64,000 nucleotides of DNA from Vitis vinifera (taxonomy: Eukaryota; Streptophyta; Magnoliopsida; Vitales; Vitaceae), in assembly GCF_030704535.1 (NCBI RefSeq), contig NC_081811.1, positions 7,792,001 through 7,856,000 on the forward strand, read 5' to 3'. This document shows, one piece after another, positions 46,601-58,531 of the stretch. A program made the position numbers and the translations under genes. Numbering within the stretch: the first letter of the stretch is position 1; the number at the start of each line of letters is the position of its first letter. The notes under the pieces are model-generated. The model made no database searches. It worked only from the letters and a program-made list of their open reading frames with translations, and was not told the DNA's origin.

Positions 46601-49600
46601 GAAAAAATCGCATGTGTAGATCAGCCCTAACATTTTGGCTGCTGCCATTTTATATGTGCCATCAAACTCTTGTTTCTTTTTTTCTTTCTTTTTCAAGAAT
46701 TGTTGACTGGAAAACACTTGGAATAATCATTTGACAATATCTGGGCAAAGTTGAGTACTTTATTGGCAGTAGCAGGATTAGTATTCACTGTTGTTAGAGC
46801 TTGTGCCTGACTTTTTAGGAGTAGATTGTCAACATTCATTTACACCAATAGAAAACTTTCTTCTGTCTGAAGCATGTTTCTATTAGGGTTTTACACCATT
46901 AGGTACTAGTGGACTATGCCATGCTTTATTCCACTAGATAGCCTTATTCCCCATCATACATTGTTTTCATGATTCCCACCTTTTAAGAATTTTTTTCATC
47001 TGCATTCCTATTTTATAATGTATATGGACTATACAGAGTCTTTGGTGAATGGACTTTATCTATTTACCACTCTCCATTTTACTGACCAATGAGCTGTGGT
47101 TGTAATTTGATTCTTAAAGCAGTCAGGTTGTGGGATGGCCCCCTATCAGAGCTTATAGGATGAACAGCTTGGCTAACCAGTCAAAATCACTGGTCACTGA
47201 AGACTTGAATTCAATGGTTGAGAAAAGTAAAAGTACAAACACAATGGTAGAGAACACTTATAACGGAAGCAACAACACCAATGGTTATGCTAAGAAGAAA
47301 GGGCCCCTCAATACTTCGTTCTTTGTGAAAGTGAATATGGATGGAATTCCAATTGGAAGGAAGGTTGATCTGAGTGCTCATAGTTGCTACGAGACATTAG
47401 CAAAAACATTGGAGGAGATGTTTCAGGGACCAACCACAACTGTCAATGCAATAGGTAAGTTATATCTTAAGCTTCCTCCTAGCTGGTTGAATAAAAGATT
47501 AGTGTGATTTGGTCGTTAGTTGTTGAACACTGACAAGAATATTACCTGATTCATTAGCTTAGGTGTTGTACATAGGAAGAGTTTTAAGTATCAGTTTCAA
47601 ACTTGAGAAAAAGAATCAGTTTGTGCCAATCTTGTGAACCAATGATCTTTTTACCGATCAAATTGAAAACAGATTCCTAAATTTTGATTTTTCTTCCAAA
47701 TTGGACTCAACAGTTGAACTTGCAGGGAAAGAGTTGAAATCAATTGGAACTTTGAATTGATGCAAATTTCTAATCATGCACAGCTTTATCAATTAGCCAA
47801 CTATTTATGTGGATGTTGCTTTTTCTGTTTTTTTGGGTAAAATTTTTGTTGTCTGTGATTAGGGTCTAGCAATGAGAATTATGATGCAATGACAGAATCA
47901 ACAAGACCCTCAAAATTACTGGATGGTTCATCTGACTTTGTGCTCACCTATGAAGACAAGGAGGGAGACTGGATGCTGGTTGGAGATGTTCCTTGGGGGT
48001 AAGGTGTCTTCCATTCAATACAATGCAGACGTGTGCTATTTGTGCCTGTTAATAGATAATCTATGCATCAGTTGTTATATTTTCACATGCCCTTGCACAA
48101 TCCATTATTAAATCCTTGAACATCCAGTTTTTGCGCCCATTTGAATAATGTTTCTTATAAACCTAGGTATTAATTCTTAGGCATAGGACATATCACACAC
48201 ACCTAGAGGCTTAAGACACAGTTTCAGACTATTTGTTTTCAGTACTTCACTGTGATAATAATTGCAAAAAGATTTTCACCATTATGAAAGTATATGAGAA
48301 AGCTACAATAGTTCAAAGTCATTTAGCCATCTGAAACTTCCTTGAGGAGGCACTTACTCACTGGATCCTATTAGTCCTCTGCTTTCATAACAAATGCACA
48401 TCATATAAGGTTTCAACAGTTTGTGTAGTCATAAATTGCTTGGATGATGTGCCTCTTTTGGGTAGGTGTAGCTGTAGAAACAGAAATATAATTTTGTTTG
48501 GGTATTACACAAGCTACTGTGCATGCTGAAAAGAGATACAGAAAAAGGCATGAAGGTATGACCGAGAGTTATATTCTAACACCTTTACCACTAGGAAAAA
48601 GAAAGAAAGAAAAAGAAATGGAAGTATATTAAAAAGAGGATAAAGAAACAGAACTATAATTTTGTTTGGGTATCACACAAGCTACTGTGCATGCTGAAAA
48701 GAGATAAAGAAAAAGGCATGAAGGTGTGACCGAGAGTTATATTCTAACACCTTTACCACTAGGAAAAAGAAAGAAAGAAAGAAATGGAAGTATATTAAAA
48801 AGAGAATAAATAAACACAACTTATTGATATTCATGCTCAAGCGTGTGAAACTGACAGTAAACATAATTATTTAGTATTTTTTTTTTATTTAGAAAATTCA
48901 TGTGCCAATTTAGAAAGTCTATATTCATACTATGCATTGTTATGTAGTGTTTTATTTAAAGCAGTAGTTCGTAATTTAACTCCAAAGGGTTTTCACCTAG
49001 GAAATCTACATCATGAACACAGCTGAATTTGGACCATATAATTTACTGTTTCATAAGATTATACAAATGGTTTATAATTAGTCAATAAATTTAGCATACA
49101 TCAAACAGCCTAAAATCAGGTATCAAAAACAATTGGCCTAAAATTCATCAGTTGCTGTTTATAACTTAGCTAACTATTTCCTTGGTAAGGATATGATTCT
49201 CCTTGCCTTAACTGTGTCAAATCCAATTAAAGTGCTTAAGGTTTGTTATAATCAAATAACATGTCTAGAGGACTGCTAAAGTGTCCATTCTGCGCGGCCT
49301 GTTAGCTTGATTTACAATGTTGGCTCATTACTCTTACATCTCAAGCTCTAGTTGAACATGATTTCAGAGCTGTATTTCCCAAAGTTTCCAAGTTTGAATC
49401 TGCTATGTTTGTTCCTCCTTTTATTTGTCCCCATTTGATTAATTGCCTCTTCATCTATGGGTAGAAGTTGCACATTAGAGAGGGCTCTCCGGTTTGGACC
49501 TATGTGTTTGTTTGTTCCTGCTCATATGTTTATGTGATTGGTTGTTCGTCTCTTCATATTTGGATTGAGGTCACACATGAGCTAAGCTTTTAGGATAACT

Positions 49601-50546
49601 GGTAGTTGAGCACAGCCCACCTTGGACTTAATAGTTAATGTAGGTAATAGTTCACCATTGGTGAGGTGATGGGAACTCTGGGTCTGGCTCTATGGATTTT
49701 AAAGTAATCCCAAAACTGAAAGAAACTTGTGACTGTTACTTTTGTATGATGGACTTAACACCAAAACTAGTTGCAAATATTGCAATAATAAACCATGTCA
49801 ATGACTAGTTTACTTCTTTGGCCTACCATACCGTGAAAACAATGTTCTATCTCTGAATTGGGAACTGAACTAAACCAATAAAACTCATTCATTTCAATGT
49901 CTTTTGTCATGGTTGAGTACTGTACATTTATGGCCATGTACAAGCTCATCCCCTTGGCCATTCAGTATTTTCCTGAAGAATGCATCTTTCAACATAAATC
50001 TCAAGGGTTTAGCTCCATAAAATCTGATAATTGTGAGGGAAGCTCCAAGTAGTGCTCTCCTATTTTTGTTCCCATGTGTTTATTCTGTGGACATGTTGGG
50101 GTTTCTGGGCACATATTCAACTTCCTGAAGATGGAAGAAAGAAAAAGGCCCACCTAATATGAGAAAAGGAGAGTAAAGAAGCAGACTAATTTGTTATACA
50201 ATGAAAGTATTAGTCTTTTCCTAATACCCTATATGTTCTCTTGTTAGATTTAATTATCTACAGAATTTAGTTTATTATCTAGACTCTGGGGGTCATTTGA
50301 TCTGGTTTTCATAGTCATCACTCTTTCTATAATTTGTATTCAGGATGTTCCTGGGCTCTGCGAGGAGGCTCAGAATCATGAGGACATCTGATGCTAATGG
50401 ACTTGGTATGTAGATGTGTGATCAACAATGTGATTCTCCCATCAAAAGCTACCTTTTTACGAATCCCATTTATCTTTATTCGTCCTCACTTTGCAGCTCC
50501 AAGGATCCAAGAAAGAAATGGGAGACAAAGAAGCATGCGAATCTAA
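43664..50546 (+). CDS. IAA11: Aux/IAA transcriptional repressor, IAA11-like (5 exons, 306 aa)
   Basis: Exons 43664-44004, 47123-47454, 47863-47998, 50344-50405 and 50497-50546 join in phase to 306 residues. Domain [10 protein letters not shown] at 39-47, an EAR motif that recruits TOPLESS co-repressors, followed by a glycine run. A basic KRR is near residue 104. Domain II degron VVGWPPIR at 116-123 binds TIR1/AFB in the presence of auxin; the intron 1 junction falls just before it. The PB1 domain (III/IV) starts about 179 with [10 protein letters not shown] (Lys183) and carries the acidic OPCA motif YEDKEGDW at 254-261 and [17 protein letters not shown], needed for ARF binding. The N-terminus (Ser-run, SLSRA, KRRADS) and RAYRMNS after the degron match IAA11 better than IAA12/13. 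Intron 1 is 3.1 kb. It converges on the receptor kinase gene. Confidence 0.95.
44480..46015. repeat. Diverged direct duplication in IAA11 intron 1
   Basis: Two blocks of roughly 0.5 kb (about 44500-44990 and 45600-46010) share landmarks in order: TCAACTAGGTTTT, TTTTTCCCT, ATGAGGTACTA/GTGAGATATTA, GAAACTTA.CTTT.GATGGG, TATGGAAAT.TT.GGG and AAAGCCTTTTG. Between them lies a MITE-like part (about 45005-45310, CTTCCTGTTTTGTGTTTTTAAAAATAG...). The duplication is old. Confidence 0.6.
48478..48815. repeat. 168-bp-offset tandem duplication in IAA11 intron 3
   Basis: GCTACTGTGCATGCTGAAAA occurs at 48513 and 48681. Both are followed by AGGCATGAAGGT, GACCGAGAGTTATATTCTAA and CACTAGGAAAAAGAAAGAAA. Copies differ by a handful of bases and a short AAGA-run change. 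Confidence 0.92.
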
Positions 50547-51189
50547 ATCTTATTTTTGTTGATCATCTTCTGGAAAAGGAAAACTACCCATGGCTTGAAA
50601 CGTAAAATATAAGGAGAGAAACACATAATTAGTCAAGGCACTTTGCCAAGAAATGAATGCTGATCATCCACAGCCCGTCTGTATGTTTTGGTTTCTGCAT
50701 TTACTTTTATTCTTTTGCGTACTGTTTTCACCCATTGTTGGGTAATTATAGCCTTTATTTTTGTTTCATTGAAAGGCATAAAAATCTCAGTATTCAGTGT
50801 CATATACACAGTGCATACTTGAATGGTGTGCTACTATGCAATGTGTAAATAGATGGGAGTGCTAAATCACTGGTGTCTTGAGTTTGGCGCACCCAAATAT
50901 GGAATCATAGTTTCTTTTGTAATGGAAAAGAAAGTTCGAGTGGTTTTTATACCTTCATTGCTGCTGCTCTTCCTTCGGTTCTGATGTTGGTTTCCACCTT
51001 TTGCCATATGTTTGCTTACTGAAATATCATTCACCAAAAAATATGGAGAGAAAGACGAGGTAAGGATTTCAGCTTTAGGCATCTTGGAGTTCAAATATAA
51101 TTTGTTGTTCTTTAAATGATCTGAGGATCCATCTGGGTTTGGAATGATCCTGTTTTTCCTTCAAATTGAGAAAGTCATTAGTATTGTTC

Positions 51190-51355
51190 AACATCATTGT
51201 TAGACTTTTGGGACTGGTTAGACTCTTTCTAGCCTGTGGTTTGTGTCTTTGATCCTTTTGTGTGTTTTTTTTTTGTTGGTCCTTTGGTTGCTCTGTGTAT
51301 ATTTTTGTTTTCCCTTTAATATGATCTTTACTTACCTATCAAAAAACAAAAAAAT
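51190..51355 (+). mobile_element. 5'-truncated LINE 3' end with A-rich tail
   Basis: TTTACTTACCTATCAAAAAA with an A-rich tail is the typical end of plant L1 copies, preceded by a T/G-rich stretch (GGTTGCTCTGTGTATATTTT). It lies between the convergent IAA11 and receptor kinase genes. Only the last 0.15 kb is present; the left border is approximate. Confidence 0.5.
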
Positions 51356-51670
51356 TAAAATAAAAAATTGTCCACCATCATTGCACAAGAGCTTATTATT
51401 CAATCCATTCCATTCAAATGAACCTCTTCCAGTATACAATATTTTCAGCATTAACACTAACAGAGAGGTGCCATTCAAGCAAATGCTTTGACTGTTTGAT
51501 TGAAACCCAGAAAGAAAAAATTTATTCATGAGATTGAATCCACTTCGATATACTCATTGATAATCTAGACAACAATGTCCATGATTGATCACAAAGAGGA
51601 AGAAAATTCTACATACAAAGGAAGAATCTAAGCAGAATGAAAGGCCAGAGAGGAACCGATAATTTGGTTC

Positions 51671-54600
51671 CTACATAAGGCCATTTACAGGTGAGGTGCT
51701 GAACACTGGTCTCGCTTTGTTAATGTCATATCCATTGATGTTGCTACTGCTTTTCCTCCTTGGCTTTGCCTCCCCAAGCATTGTTATCACATCCCTCATG
51801 GAGGGCCTGTCCTTGGGGAGCTTAGCAGTGCAAAGAAGGGCTATCCTCAGGACCAAAAGCATCTCTTCTTGAACGTATTTGCAGTTTCCTACATTGGGGT
51901 CTAGAGCTTCTTCTAAGGCTCTGTTGTCCCTAATCTTCCACCTAACCCATTCTACTATGTCCACTAATTCCCCAAACTCAGCATCTAATGGCCTTTTTCC
52001 GGTCAGAAGCTCCAGCAGTACCACTCCAAAGCTGTAGATGTCGATCTTCTCATCAACCTTCAAAGTATATCCATATTCTGCAATGCAAAATTCATCCATC
52101 AGTATAGGTAAAACATCTTCTACTTTCTAGTTTCTGCACTGAAAAGGGTAAGAGAAGAACTAGTTACTCACCAGGAGCAATGTATCCATATGATCCAGCC
52201 ACCATGGAAACTGTCTCATTCTTCCTGACCATCATCCTCGCCAATCCGAAATCCGCAATTCTTGCCTCAAGATTTGCATCAAGCAGTATGTTATTTGACT
52301 TGACGTCGCGATGAATGACAGGTGGATGACAGTCATGGTGGAGATAGGCGAGCCCTTGGGCTACCCCAATTGCTATATTGTATCGAGAAACCCAGTCTAC
52401 CAGCAGCCTCCCTCCTTGTTTTCCATGTAAGGCTTCTCCTAGGCTGCCATTGTGCATAAACTCATAGACTATCATCACATCACTATCATTATGAAGAAAA
52501 CCCAGTAGCCGGACAATGTTTCGATGCCTTAGCCTCCCTAGGAGGTTCACTTCCCCCACTAGATCTTCACTGCTCCCAGTTTCAATATCGGTTTCTGACC
52601 TCCATAGCTTCTTGACTGCAACAACTGTGTTTAGCCTCGGCATCTCAGCTTTGTACACAATCCCAGTGGCTCCCATTCCAATCACATTTGATTCCTTGAT
52701 ACAAGCCAGAATGTCAGCACTTGTGAAGCCTAGTCTCTGGAATGCCATTAGTCTCCATGGCCATTCTCCATTGCCCACTTCAAATCTCTCTGTGAAGCAG
52801 CTTCCATTTGAATACCACCTCTTGTACAGAGACCGAGCACCAAAAACTGCAACCCCAACAGCTAAAACTGTGGAAATTCCAATGACCCATCCAGCAACAA
52901 TGTGCTTTGCATGAACCCCTCTGTGTCTTGACGCAGTTTCTGCGCCCCAGGAGCATGGAGGGAGGACACCACCACAGAGACCAGCATTGCCCACGAGATC
53001 GTCAGGATTTATTGTTCGAAGCACACCGTTCGTTGGAACAGGCCCCTCTAGCCTGTTATATGAGACATTAAGCGATTCTAAGGCTGGAGAAGTTCCAAAG
53101 TTTTCAGGTATGGTACCGGTTAGAGAATTGTTGGAGAGATCAAGAATGGCTAATGTAGGCATGGTGGCAACTGTCTTTGGGATTTGCCCTGTTAACCGAT
53201 TGTTCTGGAGATTCAAATTGACCATCTTCTCACATGAAGCAATGCTTGCTGGTATGCTTCCAGTGAGCTGATTTGATGACAGGTCAAGCACAGAAAGTGA
53301 AGGAGAATCCTGGAACTGGTCTGGGATTTCACCTTCCAAGTTATTATGTGAGGCCATGAAGTTCTGCAACTGAGGAATGGAAAGAATGGTGGAAGGCAGA
53401 GACGACTGGAGGCGGTTCCGGGAGAGATCAATGAAGGAAAGGGAAGTAGAAGACGCAATATCACCTGGAATTTGCCCAGTGAGACTATTATTCGCCAACT
53501 CTAATCTCTGAAGCTTCTCAAGTTTTCCAAACCCAACTGGGACTGTCCCAGAAATGAGATTATTATGCATTCTAACTCGAACCAATGAGGCACATGTTGA
53601 TAGCCCAATTGGAATCGGACCAGAGAAGCCATTGTTGAAGAGAATGAGCTTAGTCAGGTTTCCTCCATTGCACAAGCTTGGAGGGATCCCACCAGTGAAT
53701 GAATTGGAGGATACATCCAACCACTGCAATGGTGAATTCTTACCAAGATCATTGGGCAAAGGGCCTGTCAAGGAGTTGTTCCAAAGCTCAAGCACCTCCA
53801 ACTCAGGCAACCATTCAAGCCCAGAAGGAACTGAACCTGAAAGTTGGTTGCACATGAGATTCAACAGCTGTAAATTCTTCAATTTAGCAATCTCAGCTGG
53901 AATTTCTCCTGATAACAGGTTATCAGAGAGATCCAGCAACTGCAGTGAAGTGATGTTGCCAATTTCTGGTGGAATCTCGCCTTCAAAATTGTTTTTATAC
54001 AAGAAAACTGTGTTCAGCAGCTTCAGCCTCCCCAAGGCAGCTGGAATCTTGCCGCCGTGGTTGCCAACAGCCAAATCCAGATACTTGAGATTGGTGAGAT
54101 TCCCAAGCTCCACAGGGATTTCACCTTCAAATTCATTGTACCCAAGAATGATAGTCTCCAGTGATGAAAGCTGCCCAATCTCCCTCGGTATTTGGCCTGT
54201 AAGATTATTCCCTGAAAGGCCAAGAAACTTCAACTTCTGCAAGTTCTTGAAAGATTTCGGAATTGAGCCTTGGAAGAAACTCCCTCTGAGATCCAGAATC
54301 TCCAGTGCAGTCAGGTTTCCAAGATCCTCAGGAAGAAAACCCGAGAAATTATTGCTTGAAGCATTCAGAATCGTCAATCCAGGTGCCCTTCCAAACCCCA
54401 CAGGAAAGCCACCCTCAAAGAAATTCTGACTGACATCAAAGCTCCTCAATGCCAGAAGATTAGACATGGTTTTAGGCAAAGATGAAGAGAACCCATTGCA
54501 GCACAAGTTCAAATGAGCGAGACTACGCAGGCGCTCAATCTCATCCAATACCCGGCCACTGAGATTCATGTGAGAGAGATCAAGCCTCTCAACACCTCCT

Positions 54601-54833
54601 TTAGAGTTGCACCACACCCCAGTCCAATTACAGTGAACTGAACCATTCCCAACCCCATTTTCCTCCACTTTCCAGTCTCCCAACTGGTTCAAAGGATCAA
54701 CAAGACCCCTCTTAATCGATAACAAAACCGAAACTTCATCCTTCTCAACCCCCCTACCATAACAACCAATGCAACAGTAGAAGAAGAACAACACCAGAAA
54801 TGCCTGCACCTGCATCTTGTTCTTCCCCACCAT
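51671..54833 (-). CDS. LRR receptor-like kinase, PXL/MIK1 type (2 exons, 1022 aa)
   Basis: Exons 54833-52172 and 52077-51671 with a 94-nt intron give 1022 residues. A signal peptide ([16 protein letters not shown]) is followed by an LRRNT cap ([17 protein letters not shown]), about 20 plant-type LRRs with LxGxIP cores, and a cysteine cap ([15 protein letters not shown]). One membrane helix lies at about 644-668 ([20 protein letters not shown]). The kinase is complete: Gly loop GMGATGIVY (about 719-727), Lys in VAVKKLW (about 741), HRD (about 841-843, so RD type), DFG (about 861-863), and SYGYIAPEYGYT at the exon junction. The layout and sequence fit LRR-XI receptors close to PXY-LIKE and MDIS1-INTERACTING RLK1, which sense CLE-type or pollen-tube guidance peptides; the ligand cannot be told from sequence. 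ATG at 54833 is used; a TTG six bases upstream is not a start. Confidence 0.94.
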
Positions 54834-54959
54834 CCTCAATACTTACAATTCCACTAGTTCTCCACCATTTTCGACATCATCTGGAGAAGAGGGTAAGAGT
54901 TATATGAGAAGTAATGAAGAGAAGGGTGATTGATGAATGTGTTCAACCTATAAATATTA

Positions 54960-57900
54960 ATATAATGGCCATGATTGTGGAGGGTTTTTTTTTTTTTTTA
55001 ATATGGAGAGCTCGTGAGGTTTCGGGTTCTGCAACAGCTGTTAATATGCAGCTAATGACTGTGAAGCTTTGGACTTATTGGAACCTTCTCCGACATTAAA
55101 CATGGAGAGAATGTATTCTTATTGCTGATGCATTGTTTCTTCTTCTGTTACCTGTGTGTTTATCATGGTCAACTCAGCAAATAATAATTATGAAATTTTT
55201 TGGTTTGAAGATTATAGCATACAAGATGGGGGCGAGTGTGTTCTTTTGGTCATCGAAGCAATAATTTTGATCGGATGTTGAAATGACAGTGATAGAATTT
55301 GTGAGAAGAGATAGGACTCTTGTTTCTTAACATTGAACTATGATGGTTGAGAATACCTTACTTGTAGGGATATTATCGTAAAATGGATCAATCATAACTT
55401 GTCACGTCTAATTAGGTTCCATTATTTCATATTCAATTCCCTTCCATTGTTTTAAACTTTATTCTCTAATTTGGTCCTCCATCCCATTATTGGTATCTAA
55501 TTTCATTTTTATTTTTCATTTTTTGGTTTTATTGCTTTTATAATCCAATAGCTTCGATCTTATTATGTATATCTTACTATTGAGATAACAAGTTCAATCA
55601 TATCACTTTGATACCCTACTATTTTTTTTATATTACAGTTAAAATTTTTTAGATTAAGAATATTTATGTATTGTGTTTTTTGACTATAATTATAGGAATT
55701 TGAGAATGGATCAAAACGTGAATTGCATAAAAATGCAATAATCTACTATACATTATGAAACTCTCTTCTTTAAGAAGGGGAAAGGTCCTTAAAGCATTGT
55801 TAGCTAGTAGATTGGAATAGCTTATTGTCAAAAAGTTTCTTTTTAGACACATTACATGGGGGGTTGGTTCCAAAGCTCATGCCCAAATGATTTAGCTTTC
55901 ATCCCAAACTTTCCCACTCTAGTAAAGGGTGACTTCCAAGTATGACTAGGATTCATCATTAAATGCCCAAAGGGTTCAAGGGCTGGGCCCTGCCATCAAA
56001 CTAGCAATCAAGAGATCAAGGGTGGGTTCCACCAAAATTTTGATGCACATGACCTCAAAGGCTCAAACCCAACTTCAACCCCAAAAAAGAATGGAAAAAT
56101 GACAAGCCCTCTTGATCCAATAATAATGTGAGTAGGTCATTTATCCACTATGTGATTGAATATGAGCATGAGAGAATCTTTCCATGTTATAGGTCAGCCA
56201 ACTATGGAAACAAGAACCAACAACTAACTGTGGTCTCTAGCTCTCCCCACTTTGATTGGGGCTACACACACCCATTATTTTAGACATTTGCCCCTAGAGT
56301 TTAGGACTTCATATTATGAAAATTTTAATATGATCATGACTAATTTGTGGGCAATTTTATTTCTATTAGTTATGGGTATTGAAAGGGGGAAGAGAAAGAA
56401 ATGTGGGGTGGGTCAGGATCAGTCCTAAAAGTTAAGGGGCATCCTACAAAATGGAAATGGGTGGTGAGTGTGGGAGAATCAAAAGGGAATAGAAAATAAT
56501 ACAAGGGGTATGAAAACAGGAGGAAATGGGAGAAAGTGATGAAGGTTATGAATAATAGAGGGAGCCCACCAACCGCCATTCCTGAGGGATAAGATTAATT
56601 TAACTGCCAAAATTCACATGGATACATGTGGAGTGATTGATAGAGAAGTGGGGGATTTGAATAGAGTAGTGAGTTTATAATAGAAATAAAAGAGGGGGCT
56701 GAGATGGGGACCATGTGAGAGAACAGGAGGCCAGCTTCATAGGGAAGGAGGGCCTCTTCTTCTCTGCAGAAGAAAACCCCATCTTCATCCCTATTATTAG
56801 AGAGAGAGAGAGAGAGATGAAAAATGGAAGCTGAGGTGCCACCACATGGATTTATGCCAAGCCACACCATGCCCAGCATTTTATGTTTTGTATTAAAAAA
56901 ACCAAAAGAAAAGCAGAAAGATGGGAGGGAGTGAAACAAGTGGGTGATTGCACATGTGCCCACCTGCATGCCCTTTTCTCTTTTAGGTCCCACACCTAAT
57001 CTGCATTTTATACTTAATAAATTATCTTTATCACCATTTTCCATGCTTTTGCCATTATATGTCCTAATAATAATTAAAATTTGATACTGAAAATGGTAAT
57101 TACTTTGTATTTTGTGATATTACCAATCATCTTCATGGAATGTTCCAAAATTAAAATTCAATCTCTATGTTTGAAATTGTAGAAATACATATGTTCAACC
57201 ACAACTTGGCAGCCACCTATAATATTTTCTTAACACCTCAGTTTGCATACATTCCCTATTTTTTATTTTTAAAAATAATAATAATAATAATAATTTTTAT
57301 ATAAAAAGTATTAACTTACTTTTTGTTTTTAAAAATTAAAATAATAAAAACTTTTTATTATCTTTAAAAAAAATATATATAGTTTTTACAAATCATTATC
57401 CTTCTAAGATCATTTTTTAGAATTTTGCATTTAATGAATAATTTAACATGTATAAAGGATATTAAAATATTAAAAATATAAACACATAGCAAATAAATTG
57501 ATTTTTTTTTTAAATGAATATTATGGGTGGGTTGGAACTTGGAACTCTCCTCAGGGCTGGGCTTCAGTTTGACCCTTAAAAAGTTGAGAGCTCTCTTCCA
57601 ATCAACCTTAAAGCACATATAAAGGAATTCAGTTTGACCCACCCACTATGAGTGGTGGGGTGGGTGGTCTTCATTTTTCAATAGAAAAGTCAGCATTTGC
57701 CAACATTCCTCAGAAAGTGCTTTGATTCTAAATGGGATTTCTCGAAAATGGTTTTGGGTTTGGGTTTTATATTCGTTAATAAGAAGTAAAAACACAGCAA
57801 TGTAGTTGGGGAGTAGGGTCCCAATTCCCAATTCCCAAAAGAAAGACATGCCCTCACCCCTAAATGCCAATTGATGCCATATGGAAACAAATGGGAATGT

Positions 57901-58500
57901 AAAATCTCAATTAGCATTTTATGGGGACTTGGACAAGGAAACAACAATTCCAACAGTATACACAAATGGATTCATAAGAACATCTCTGTTTTATATTCCC
58001 AATCACACAAAACAGGGTATTTAACCCAACTGTACTTATGAGTATCAATGGTTCCAAACTGTTCTAATGGAGTATACAAAAGGCCCATCTGCCACCAATC
58101 ACTCTCCCTCACATTCAAGTATATTCTGAACTAAGAAAATTCCTCATTGCAATTTGTAATGGAGCAACTATCAGAGGAGGAAAGGAGAAAAAAAAAAGAG
58201 CATCCACTCACATCCAAAATCCATATAGACAAATCAATTGATACATCTCTCCCCCCCTCTTTTAATCCCCCTCAATGCTTTTTGACAAGTTTGAAAACAT
58301 TGAGTTGAAGATGAAAAAGAAAGGTGATGGAGATCAACAATGACTATTGCTATCTTATCTAACCTTAAATACAAGATATATGTATACCTCTGGATTGCAG
58401 TCCCTGGAGACAAAAAGAAAAAAGGAATACCTGACTGATAATGTGGCGCTCGGTAAAATTAGCCACAATCTATACCTGTATATCCTACTGTAAGAATTTC
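54960..58500. other. Intergenic DNA between the receptor kinase promoter and the TH2 3' end
   Basis: No gene is supported. A (GA)n run lies near 56802-56818, an AAT microsatellite at 57278-57293, and a poly-T at 54987-55000. The stretch 55880-57050 is less AT-rich and might hold a non-coding transcript, but I see no hairpin precursor that I can name. Confidence 0.55.
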
Positions 58501-58531
58501 TTCTGAGTATGTTCTGAGAGAAGGGGGGTTT

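Noticed and set aside
54837-54839. TTG as an upstream start for the receptor kinase
   Set aside because: Plant nuclear genes use ATG; the ATG at 54833 follows two codons later and precedes a normal signal peptide.
56595-57044. 149-codon open frame on the minus strand between the kinase and TH2 genes
   Set aside because: No recognisable domain, no clear promoter or splice support, and it runs through a GA microsatellite.
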